Shown here: in pieces, positions 15,116 through 21,027 of the stretch
Numbering within the stretch: position 1 is the stretch's first letter
Layout of the letters: the number at the start of each line of letters is the position of its first letter
Assembly: GCA_012516115.1 (NCBI GenBank)
Contig: JAAYXC010000051.1
Span: 1-21,027 of the forward strand
Direction: 5' to 3'
From: Bacillota bacterium
GTDB lineage: Bacteria; Bacillota; UBA4882; JAAYXC01
DNA length: 21,027 nt
The notes under the pieces: generated by a model
Database searches by the model: none
The model's input: the letters and a program-made list of their open reading frames with translations, nothing else
Told to the model about the DNA's origin: nothing
Translations under genes and position numbers: made by a program

Positions 15116-15542
15116 GCTCACCGCCCTCCCGTTCCGGACGCTTCCGCATGACGATGGGCGTTCCTTTTCCCGGCGCCGAATCGACCTCCAGCTCATCCAT
15201 GAACGATTCCATGAAGACGAACCCCAACCCCATCCGGTCCTCGCTGGTGGTGTAGGCTGGCTGGCGGGCGCGATCCACATCCGGGATCCCGCAACCGTGA
15301 TCGATGACGAGGATCTCCAAAACGCCGTCGACCACCGCCAGTTCCATGCGGACGATCCCGGGGCCTTCCCGGTAACCGTGGATAATGGCGTTGCTCACCG
15401 CTTCGGAGACGGCCACGCTGATCTCCTCCGTCTCGGCCACGGTAAAATCCAGCCGGGTGGCAAAGGCCGTGGCGATTACCCTGGCCAGGGCCAGGTTCTC
15501 TGGTCGGCTGGGAAACTCGACTATTATACGCTCCGCGTCCAT
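15081..15542 (-). CDS. spoIIAB: Anti-sigma F factor and serine kinase SpoIIAB
   Basis: SpoIIAB binds and silences SigF and phosphorylates SpoIIAA. The 153-residue protein (B. subtilis 146) has the GHKL ATPase features: N box EAVSNAIIHGY (47-57), G1 DHGCGIPD (81-88) and G2 MGLGFVFMESFMDELEV (from about 104). ATG 15542 is chosen because GGAGGAG stands about 8 bases upstream and the homology begins there; the open frame extends farther into spoIIAA in a non-homologous way. It starts 16 bases after the spoIIAA stop, and its 3' end overlaps sigF by 35 bases, so the three genes are translationally linked. Unlike its sigma factor partner, this gene looks intact. Confidence 0.95.
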   Translation of the reverse strand: MDAERIIVEFPSRPENLALARVIATAFATRLDFTVAETEEISVAVSEAVSNAIIHGYREGPGIVRMELAVVDGVLEILVIDHGCGIPDVDRARQPAYTTSEDRMGLGFVFMESFMDELEVDSAPGKGTPIVMRKRPEREGGERAATGQSLPDR

Positions 15543-15558
15543 CACGTCCACTCCTCCG

Positions 15559-15891
15559 TCAGATGTGCTGGAGGGCCTCGGCCTCGGCGGCGAAGGTAAG
15601 AAGGACCCGCTGGAGGCCGGAGAGGGAGAGAAGGCGCATGATGGGCGCGGGGACGTCGGCGGCGACCATCTTCCCACCGCGTTCGCTCACCCGCCGATAG
15701 CGGCCGAGGATCGCGCCCAGGCCGGAACTGTCGATAAAGGTTAGCCCGGCCAGATTCAATACCAGATGTCTGGCGCCTTCCGCCAAACGCCGGTCGATGG
15801 TCTCCCGGAAAAGGGCGGCGGTGGAAAGGTCGAGCTCTCCTTCGATCCTCGCCAGAAGAACGTCGCCGATGATCTCGGTCTGGATGCGCAA
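15559..15891 (-). CDS. spoIIAA: Anti-sigma F factor antagonist SpoIIAA
   Basis: SpoIIAA is the STAS-domain switch protein. Dephosphorylated by SpoIIE it displaces SigF from SpoIIAB, and SpoIIAB inactivates it by phosphorylating a serine. The 110-residue sequence has LARIEGELDLSTAALFRE and the phosphorylation motif FIDSSGLGAILGRY, with DSS at 54-56. The start is TTG 15891, with GGGGGAG about five bases upstream. Length is close to the usual 117. It heads the spoIIA operon, after a 200-base region with the secG terminator and an inverted repeat. A sigma-H promoter would be expected there from known regulation, but I did not find a convincing one. Confidence 0.95.
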   Translation of the reverse strand: MRIQTEIIGDVLLARIEGELDLSTAALFRETIDRRLAEGARHLVLNLAGLTFIDSSGLGAILGRYRRVSERGGKMVAADVPAPIMRLLSLSGLQRVLLTFAAEAEALQHI

Positions 15892-15933
15892 GGCTCTCCC
15901 CCGTTTCCTCGATGTTCGGAACCCGGGTTAACC

Positions 15934-15955
15934 GGAAAGGAGGTCGTCCCTTTCC
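15934..15955. repeat. Inverted repeat in the spoIIA leader
   Basis: GGAAAGG and CCTTTCC form a 7-bp perfect inverted repeat with an 8-base loop, 43 bases upstream of the spoIIAA start. On the minus strand there is no T-run after it, so it is not an ordinary terminator. It could be an operator or leader hairpin, or chance. Confidence 0.35.
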
Positions 15956-16038
15956 CCGGATCCCGCATAAAACCTTCGACGGCCAGCGGACATCCTCCTT
16001 GCCCGAAATATCCCGAGAAATGACGGAAAAAAGCGAAC

Positions 16039-16064
16039 AAAAAAGGAGGTTCGTCTAACCCCCT
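16039..16064 (-). terminator. Rho-independent terminator after secG
   Basis: On the minus strand, AGGGGGTT pairs with AACCTCCT (8 bp with one G-T wobble) across a five-base loop, followed directly by six T residues and then a second T run. This is a strong intrinsic terminator 28 bases after the secG stop. It isolates secG transcription from spoIIA. Confidence 0.8.
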
Positions 16065-16091
16065 TCTTTGCTTCCGGAGCGTTCAACGCTC

Positions 16092-16313
16092 TTAAACACC
16101 TATCAGGTTAACGATGATGGCCAATAAGATGAAGAGGCCCGCCAACCAGGCGGTCAACTTCTCCAGGAACCGTTCGAGGTTCTTGTTCCTGGCGAAAAAG
16201 AGCTGTCACCCTCCGCCGATGGAGCCCAGGCCCTCCCCTTTGCTGAGTTGGACGATGATGACCACGATTAAGGCCACGGCCACAAGCGCCAAAAGGATCT
16301 CTAAAAAGATCAC
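16092..16313 (-). pseudogene. secG: Preprotein translocase subunit SecG with an in-frame UGA
   Basis: SecG is the small two-helix subunit of the SecYEG channel that aids SecA-driven export. One frame from GTG 16313 to TAA 16092 encodes a SecG of normal size (73 codons) with both membrane helices, the first FLEILLALVAVALIVVIIVQ and the second TAWLAGLFILLAIIVNLI. The conserved linker reads KGEGLGSIGGG, then TGA (16208-16206), then QLFFARNKNLERFLEKL. The stop falls where relatives carry a small residue such as Ala, Ser or Gly. A perfect 8-bp hairpin begins 13 bases after it. Possibilities are a nonsense mutation (GGA to TGA is one change), selenocysteine insertion, or a sequencing error. GTG 16313 has GAAGGGG 8 bases upstream; promoter and terminator look intact. 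Identity is firm, functional status open. Confidence 0.85.
16163..16192 (-). other. Hairpin directly downstream of the secG UGA (SECIS candidate)
   Basis: On the minus strand, CCAGGAAC (16192-16185) and GTTCCTGG (16170-16163) form a perfect 8-bp stem with a 14-base loop. The stem starts 13 bases after the UGA, inside coding sequence. This is the zone where bacterial selenocysteine insertion elements occur. However, the loop begins with AA, while bacterial elements usually have a G among the first two loop bases. It could be chance from the Arg-Asn/Arg-Phe-Leu codons. Confidence 0.3.
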
Positions 16314-16347
16314 CGGACTCACCCCTTCTGCCCGCACTTACGCGAAT

Positions 16348-16376
16348 ATTCTACCATGAGGCGGGAAAGCCGACAA
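16348..16376 (-). promoter_or_regulatory. Sigma-A type promoter for secG
   Basis: On the minus strand, TTGTCG (16376-16371) and TAGAAT (16353-16348) are separated by an ideal 17 bases. The position is between the rnfB stop and the secG start, about 35 bases before GTG 16313, so secG has its own promoter rather than depending on the rnf operon. Confidence 0.7.
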
Positions 16377-16383
16377 GGGTTAA

Positions 16384-17241
16384 TTACCGCAAGAGGGCAT
16401 GTTCGACCGCTGCCTGTTTTTCTCCTTGCCGTTCTTCCGGGGCCGGCTTTTCCTTCTCCCGGTCTTTACGCACCGGGCACTTGGCGAAACAGAGTCCGCA
16501 GCCCGTGCACTTCTCCGGATCGATCACCGCCAGGTTCTCTACAATGGTAATGGCCTTCTCCGGACAGGTCCGCGCGCAAAGCCCGCATCCGAGGCAACCC
16601 ACCCGACAGATCTTCCGGACCTCGGCCCCCCGTTGCCGGTTCCGGCAAGCGTTGACCTCCACTTTCCGGTCGGCAGGGATGAGGGCGATGATCCCCCGGG
16701 GACAGGCACGTACACAACGCCCGCAGCCGGTGCACTCCGTACCGATCACGGGAAGTCCTTCTTCATTCATCCGGATGGCGCCGAAGGGGCAAGCCGCCAC
16801 ACAGCTCCCCAGACCCAAACACCCGTATTCGCAAGCCTTCGGGCCGCCGGCCAGACGGTTGGCCGCCCGGCAATCGGGCACCCCCCGGTAGACGAAACGG
16901 TCGGGGCAGTCGGTGCGACCGCCGCGGCAGAGAACCACGGCCTTCTGGGGGCGCACGGCCTCCACCGCCTTCCCCATCACCACCCCGATCTTCTCCGCCA
17001 CCGCCGCCTTGCCCACCGGACATACGGTGATGGGCGCCTTCCCCTCCACGATGGCCTCGGCCGCGCCGCGACAACCGGGATACCCGCAGGCACCGCAATT
17101 GGCCCCGGGCAAGATCTTCTCGATCTCGTCGATGCGAGGATCCGCTTCCACGGCGAATTTCTTGGCGGCAAAGGCCAAAAGCAACCCGAAGAGGGCGCCC
17201 AGCCCGCCCAACAACACCAGGCTGATCAGGACCGATTGCAC
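16384..17241 (-). CDS. rnfB: Rnf complex subunit RnfB, polyferredoxin
   Basis: RnfB is thought to accept electrons from reduced ferredoxin at the cytoplasmic face and pass them into the Rnf pump. The 285-residue protein has an N-terminal membrane helix (1-25), then the Fe-S domain NCGACGYPGC with Cys49, Cys52, Cys57 and Cys74. Several further CxxCxxC motifs follow: CLGLGSCVAACP, CTGCGRCVRACP, CLGCGLCARTCP and CTGCGLCFAKCP, indicating multiple [4Fe-4S] clusters. A hydrophilic Lys/Glu-rich tail ends the protein. The GTG start 17241 lies seven bases after rnfA, with GAGGG close upstream. It is the last rnf gene, as in the usual clostridial order C-D-G-E-A-B. Confidence 0.96.
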   Translation of the reverse strand: MQSVLISLVLLGGLGALFGLLLAFAAKKFAVEADPRIDEIEKILPGANCGACGYPGCRGAAEAIVEGKAPITVCPVGKAAVAEKIGVVMGKAVEAVRPQKAVVLCRGGRTDCPDRFVYRGVPDCRAANRLAGGPKACEYGCLGLGSCVAACPFGAIRMNEEGLPVIGTECTGCGRCVRACPRGIIALIPADRKVEVNACRNRQRGAEVRKICRVGCLGCGLCARTCPEKAITIVENLAVIDPEKCTGCGLCFAKCPVRKDREKEKPAPEERQGEKQAAVEHALLR

Positions 17242-17248
17242 CTTGCCC

Positions 17249-17860
17249 TCACCCCTGTCCGAGAAGCTCGACGAAGAGCCGCTTTAGGTCAAAACCCATG
17301 AAACCGAGAAAAGCCAGGGAAAGAAGGCCGGCCGTCACCAGCGCCAGCGGGAAACCCCGCAAAGCATTGGGAATGGGGGCCGCAGCCCAGCGTTCCCTGC
17401 TGCCGGCGAAGACCACCATCACCAGCGTGAAGCCGACCGCGGCGGCGACGCCGTGGATGACGGACTGGAGGAAATCGTAATTATAAACGTTGGCGTTTAA
17501 CAGGGCCACTCCCAGCACCGCGCATTTGGTCGTAATGAGCGGAAGATAGATCCCGAGCGCCCGGTAGAGACCAGGGCTCATCTTCTTTAACACCATCTCG
17601 ACAAACTGGACGAGCACGGCGATGACCAGAATAAAGGTCAACGTCTGCAGGACCTCGACGTGAAGGGCCAGAAGGAGGCGTTGAAAGATATAGGTTATAG
17701 CCGAGGCAAGGCCCATGACGAAGATCACGGCGAAGCCCATCCCCACCGCCGTTTCGATTTTCTGCGAAACACCCAGGAAAGGACAGATGCCGAGGAAACG
17801 GGAGAGGACGAAGTTATTGATGAGGATCGCGCTGAAGAAGATCACCAGCAGGTCAACCAT
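17249..17860 (-). CDS. rnfA: Rnf complex membrane subunit RnfA
   Basis: RnfA is one of two homologous six-helix membrane subunits (with RnfE) related to NqrE; together they hold an intramembrane iron site. The 203-residue protein begins VDLLVIFFSAILINNFVLSRFLGICPFLGVS, with the conserved Cys-Pro. Later segments include PLITTKCAVLGVALLN, with the second conserved Cys, and GSRERW. The open frame runs upstream, but ATG 17860 fits the family start, has AGGAGGG about ten bases before it, and overlaps the rnfE stop by eight bases. Confidence 0.96.
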   Translation of the reverse strand: MVDLLVIFFSAILINNFVLSRFLGICPFLGVSQKIETAVGMGFAVIFVMGLASAITYIFQRLLLALHVEVLQTLTFILVIAVLVQFVEMVLKKMSPGLYRALGIYLPLITTKCAVLGVALLNANVYNYDFLQSVIHGVAAAVGFTLVMVVFAGSRERWAAAPIPNALRGFPLALVTAGLLSLAFLGFMGFDLKRLFVELLGQG

Positions 17861-18482
17861 TCTTCTTGGCCCTCCTCCGCTCGCCGAGCCAGTTGATGAG
17901 ACCCAAAAGAAACCCATAGGTAAGGAATCCCCCGGGCGGGATGGTCATTACCTTGGCGGCCAAATCCTCAGAGAAGACGCGGATTCCGGTAAAGCCGAAG
18001 TCCTTGGCGGCCAGGATCGCCCCGGTACCGAGGAACTCGCGGACGGTGCTGATCAGGGTCAAGGCGGCCGTGAACCCGAGCCCCATTCCGAGCCCGTCGG
18101 CCAAGGAGTTGGTCGGCGGGTTCTTGGAGGCGAAGGCCTCGGCCCGGGCCAGGATGATGCAGTTGACCACGATCAAAGGAATAAAGATCCCCAGGACCTC
18201 GTGGAGCCCGGGGACGAAAGCGTTCATCAACTTATCCACGATGGTCACGAAAGCGGCGATGACCACGATAAAGCAGGGGATACGGATCTCATCCGGGATC
18301 GTCCGCCGCAAAAGCGAGATGATGAGGTTCGACCCGATCAGGACCGCCGTGGCCGCGAGCCCCATCCCGAGCCCGTTCATAATCGTCAGGCTGATGGCCA
18401 TGGTCGGGCAGGTCCCCAGGACCAGGCGAAAGGTGGGATTCTCCTTTAAGAGCCCGTTGGTGAAGTCTTGCCACAAACGCAT
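17853..18482 (-). CDS. rnfE: Rnf complex membrane subunit RnfE
   Basis: RnfE is the membrane partner of RnfA and is homologous to NqrD. The 209-residue protein starts MRLWQDFTNGLLKENPTFRLVLGTCPTMA, carrying the first conserved Cys-Pro. Membrane helices follow, then PLIVVNCIILARAEAFAS with the second conserved Cys, and a loop with STVREFLGTGAIL. It ends in a basic tail. ATG 18482 is preferred over an upstream GTG because GGAGG is eight bases before it. It starts 12 bases after the rnfG stop and overlaps rnfA, so the operon is tightly packed. Confidence 0.96.
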   Translation of the reverse strand: MRLWQDFTNGLLKENPTFRLVLGTCPTMAISLTIMNGLGMGLAATAVLIGSNLIISLLRRTIPDEIRIPCFIVVIAAFVTIVDKLMNAFVPGLHEVLGIFIPLIVVNCIILARAEAFASKNPPTNSLADGLGMGLGFTAALTLISTVREFLGTGAILAAKDFGFTGIRVFSEDLAAKVMTIPPGGFLTYGFLLGLINWLGERRRAKKNG

Positions 18483-18494
18483 CGCCTGCACCTC

Positions 18495-19067
18495 CTAGAG
18501 CCCGGCCCGGACCGCCAGGGACAGGGCCGTATTCACGCCTTGCGTCACGGCCCGCGAGGAGATGGTCGCCCCGGCCACGGCATTAATGCGGCCACCGTCT
18601 TTATCGACCGTCAGATGTTCGCCGGTTTTGGCCCCGCGGAACCGGCGCAAAAAGTCCTCTTCTTCCACCTTGGTCCCCAGTCCCGGGGTCTCGGTCTGGG
18701 TCAGAACCCGTACCGCGGCCAGCGTCCCGTCCTGCCGGATGCCGACCATCAGCTCGATGGGCCCGCCATACCCACGGGGAGTGACGGTGACGACCAGTCC
18801 GGCCGGCGAGCCATCCGCGGCCGCGGCGCGATAGACGGCCGTAACGGTGGCGAATTCCCGCTCTTTTTTGGCCGTCGCCAGAAGCTCCTGATCCTCTTTG
18901 AAAGTAGCCGCGCCGGGCAGGACCTCGGTCAGCGCGCGCACCAGGGCCTGCGCTTTGGCCTTGGCGATCCGTGGGGCGGTGAAGGAATCGACCAGCGCCA
19001 GGGCGCCCGCGGCGAGCCCGGAGATTAACATCAGCGTTATGGCTAGACGGGTGAATTGGTCACGCAC
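18495..19067 (-). CDS. rnfG: Rnf complex FMN-binding subunit RnfG
   Basis: RnfG carries a covalently bound FMN on the outer face of the membrane and relays electrons. The 190-residue protein has one N-terminal membrane helix (about 8-27), then a soluble FMN-binding domain with PRGYGGPIELMVGI and TETPGLGTKV. The flavinylation motif is AGATISS (165-171), where Thr168 is the expected FMN attachment site. GTG 19067 has AGAGGTG about eight bases upstream and overlaps the rnfD stop by eight bases. Attachment would need an ApbE flavin transferase, not seen in this window. Confidence 0.95.
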   Translation of the reverse strand: MRDQFTRLAITLMLISGLAAGALALVDSFTAPRIAKAKAQALVRALTEVLPGAATFKEDQELLATAKKEREFATVTAVYRAAAADGSPAGLVVTVTPRGYGGPIELMVGIRQDGTLAAVRVLTQTETPGLGTKVEEEDFLRRFRGAKTGEHLTVDKDGGRINAVAGATISSRAVTQGVNTALSLAVRAGL

Positions 19068-20028
19068 GGGCCTTCACCTCTCCGAAACGCCGCGGCAACG
19101 TGGCCCGCTCCAGGAGCGGGACGGTGGCGTTCATGATCAAAATGGCGTAACAGACCCCTTCGGGGTAGCCGCCGTAGCGCCGGATGAGCATGGTCAAAAG
19201 GCCGCAACCTAACCCGAAGATCGCTCGGCCCCGCTTGGTGAGCGGCGAAGTGACGTAGTCCGTGGCCATGAAGAAGGCCCCCAGCATCAATCCCCCGGTT
19301 AAAAGATTGAAGAGGGGGTTCTCCCCGAAGACCAGGGCCAGCACCACCACCGACCCCAGATAACTGAGGGGGATCCGCCAGTCGATGACCTTCATGGCGA
19401 TCAAAAATAGCCCACCCAAAAGGAGGGCCAAGACGGAAGTCTCACCCAGAGAACCGGCCCGGTTCCCCCAAAAGAGCTGCCAATAAGGGATCTCCAGACC
19501 CAACCTGGCCAAGGTACCTGATTTGGCCAGATAAAGAGGGGTGGCGGTGGCCACCGCCGCGGCCTTCTCCCCCGCCCAGGCCAGGGCACCGTTGGGCCAG
19601 CGCCAGGTGGTCATGATAGTAGGCCAGGAGACGAGGAGCAAGGCCCGCCCCAGCAAGGCGGGATTCAGGGGATTATAACCCAGCCCACCGAAGATCTGCT
19701 TGCCGACGGCAATGGCAAAACCGGATCCGATCACCGGCATCCAAAGGGGGACATCCGGCGGGATCACCATGGCCAAGAGCAATCCGGTGATGACCGCGCT
19801 CCCGTCCATGACGAACTTCCTGCCGGCCGCCTTGACACAGAGGAACTCCACGAGGACGGCGGTAACGACGGAGACGACCATTACCGCCAGCGCCCGCCAG
19901 CCGAAAAAATAGACCGCCGCCACCGCGGCCGGGAGGAGGGCCAACAAGACGGCGGTCATAAGACGCGTCACGTCCGTCGGGGCCCGCAGGTGCGGGGCGG
20001 GAGAGACGACGTATTCCGTCGCGGGCAT
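19060..20028 (-). CDS. rnfD: Rnf complex membrane subunit RnfD
   Basis: RnfD is a large membrane subunit related to NqrB that also carries covalent FMN and probably forms part of the ion path. The 322-residue protein has about nine or ten hydrophobic segments. Conserved parts are VVSPAPHLRAP at the start, DGSAVITGLLLAMVIPP (75-91), GGLGYNPLNPALLGRA (114-129), the TATPL motif (161-165) with Thr163 as the likely FMN site, and FFMATDYVTSPLTKRG near the end. ATG 20028 has AGAGGTGAG about 11 bases upstream. It follows rnfC after 46 bases. Confidence 0.95.
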   Translation of the reverse strand: MPATEYVVSPAPHLRAPTDVTRLMTAVLLALLPAAVAAVYFFGWRALAVMVVSVVTAVLVEFLCVKAAGRKFVMDGSAVITGLLLAMVIPPDVPLWMPVIGSGFAIAVGKQIFGGLGYNPLNPALLGRALLLVSWPTIMTTWRWPNGALAWAGEKAAAVATATPLYLAKSGTLARLGLEIPYWQLFWGNRAGSLGETSVLALLLGGLFLIAMKVIDWRIPLSYLGSVVVLALVFGENPLFNLLTGGLMLGAFFMATDYVTSPLTKRGRAIFGLGCGLLTMLIRRYGGYPEGVCYAILIMNATVPLLERATLPRRFGEVKARA

Positions 20029-20074
20029 CTTCGTTTTCTCACCTCTCAGGCAGGATGGTTATGAACCGAAGATT

Positions 20075-21027
20075 CTAGGACGTCGTTACGGGTTCTTTCT
20101 CCTTGGTCTCGCTTTTGGCCGCCTCTTCTTTCTTGCGCGCCGCCACCGCCGCCTTCCCCTCCTTGATGATCTGGGTCAACGGCCGGCGGCTGGGGCAGAC
20201 GAAGGCGCAGGAACCACATTCCCGGCACTCCAAAAGGCCGATCTGTTCGGCTTTCTCCTCTTCTCCGAGCTCCACGTGGGTGGCGAGGAAAGCGGGAACG
20301 AGCCCGTAAGGGCAGGCTTCCAGGCACCGGCCGCACCGGACGCAGGCGACGGGCATCTCCGGCCGTACCTCCTCTTCCCCCTGGACGAGCAGTCCGGAGA
20401 GGGCCTTGGTGACCGGGACGTTGAGCCGGTAACCGGCCGGACCGGTCATCGGCCCACCGTAAACGAGCCGCCGCGGGGTCCCTACCAGGCCACCGCAGAG
20501 GTCCACCACTTCGTTCAAGAGGGTGCCTATCCGCACCCGTACGTTCTGCGGCCGGGCCACCAAGCCGGTCACGGTGATCACCCGCGAGATAAGCGGCCTC
20601 CCGGTGCGGAGGTATGCGGCGAAGGCCGCGGCCGTGGCCACGTTGTTCACCACTACGCCTACATCGATGGGCAGACCACCCCGGGGTACTTCTCGGCCGA
20701 GGATGGCCTTGATCAGCATCCGTTCTTCCCCTTGCGGGTATTTGGTCGCCAGAACCACGAGGTCCACCGGGGCCTTGCGGCGCCGGATCTCCTTTCGCAG
20801 GGCCTCGACGGCGTCGGGTTTGTTCTCTTCGATGCCGATAAAGCCCCGTTCCACCTCGGCCGCCCGCATCATGGCCAGGAGCCCTTCGAGGACGAGGGAA
20901 GTCTCCTCGCAGAGGAGCCGATGATCGCAGGTCAAATACGGTTCGCATTCGGCCGCGTTCAGGACTACGTACTCCAGTTTCTTCCCCGGCGGGACCGCAT
21001 ATTTGACATGGGTGGGGAACCCGGCCC
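20075..21027 (-). CDS. rnfC: Rnf complex subunit RnfC, partial (N-terminus beyond the right edge)
   Basis: RnfC is the peripheral subunit that binds NADH and FMN and faces RnfB. The visible 317 residues begin inside the protein at AGFPTHVKYAVPPGKK, with VVLNAAECEPYLTCDHRL, a family hallmark, soon after. The Rossmann-like and SLBB regions follow, then two [4Fe-4S] motifs, CVRCGRCLEACP and CRECGSCAFVCPS, in the last third. A Lys/Ala/Glu-rich tail ends the protein. The frame is open to the edge; full-length relatives are about 430-440 residues, so roughly the first 120 are missing. It is the first gene of rnfCDGEAB, so the operon promoter should lie beyond the window. Confidence 0.96.
   Translation of the reverse strand, partial: AGFPTHVKYAVPPGKKLEYVVLNAAECEPYLTCDHRLLCEETSLVLEGLLAMMRAAEVERGFIGIEENKPDAVEALRKEIRRRKAPVDLVVLATKYPQGEERMLIKAILGREVPRGGLPIDVGVVVNNVATAAAFAAYLRTGRPLISRVITVTGLVARPQNVRVRIGTLLNEVVDLCGGLVGTPRRLVYGGPMTGPAGYRLNVPVTKALSGLLVQGEEEVRPEMPVACVRCGRCLEACPYGLVPAFLATHVELGEEEKAEQIGLLECRECGSCAFVCPSRRPLTQIIKEGKAAVAARKKEEAAKSETKEKEPVTTS

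Noticed and set aside
16074..16093. Inverted repeat GAGCGT/ACGCTC immediately after the secG stop.
   Set aside because: It lacks a following T-run on either strand, and the stronger terminator lies just downstream at 16039-16064.
16399..17301. A 300-codon plus-strand frame opposite rnfB.
   Set aside because: It mirrors the cysteine-rich rnfB coding strand, and rnfB is certain from its Fe-S motifs.
20046..20948. A 300-codon minus-strand frame overlapping rnfC.
   Set aside because: It is Arg/Gly/Pro-rich with no motif. The rnfC frame has the AAECEPYL region and two Fe-S motifs.
1..21027. CRISPR arrays, insertion sequences, rRNA or tRNA genes, phage genes.
   Set aside because: No direct repeat series, transposase motifs or structural RNA sequences were seen on either strand.

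Overview
The window reads as a high-GC member of the Clostridia (Firmicutes), probably an anaerobe and perhaps a thermophile of the Desulfotomaculum/Moorella/Ammonifex neighbourhood. This is an inference from four things: the gene order smc-ftsY-ylxM-ffh-rpsP-khpA-rimM-trmD-rplS-rbgA-rnhB, a spoIIA sporulation operon, a complete-looking rnfCDGEAB cluster, and purine-rich ribosome binding sites with frequent GTG and TTG starts. Nearly every intact gene lies on the minus strand, so functional order runs from right to left.

Layout from left to right. At 1-601 is the front part of a rhomboid protease running off the left edge, with no normal start codon where the family begins. At about 747-1109 on the plus strand is a stop-interrupted coding remnant. 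From 1035 to 11513 is the long housekeeping block for protein targeting, ribosome assembly and chromosome organisation: rnhB, rbgA, rplS, trmD, rimM, khpA, rpsP, ffh, ylxM, ftsY and smc. A promoter lies between ftsY and ylxM, and terminator-like hairpins follow ffh and rplS, so the block is probably several transcription units. From 11643 a plus-strand promoter and RBS lead into a lytic transglycosylase gene broken by at least three frameshifts. Then come a membrane-anchored protein with a glucodextranase-type DOMON-like domain (minus) and, divergent from it, an inorganic-pyrophosphatase-like gene (plus) that has lost its catalytic aspartates.

From 14326 to 15891 is the spoIIA operon (spoIIAA, spoIIAB, sigF), with sigF split by a one-base frameshift. 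Next is secG (16092-16313), with its own promoter and terminator and an in-frame TGA followed by an 8-bp perfect hairpin. From 16384 to the right edge are rnfB, rnfA, rnfE, rnfG, rnfD and partial rnfC, encoding the ferredoxin:NAD+ oxidoreductase ion pump.

Two themes stand out. One is ordinary, tightly coupled core operons with overlapping genes. The other is a cluster of lesions or recoding candidates (rhomboid start, coding remnant, transglycosylase, sigF, secG) beside long, fully intact genes such as smc. The sequence alone cannot separate real decay, recoding and assembly error. The most interesting places to look are the secG UGA, the split sigF and the catalytically stripped pyrophosphatase homologue.
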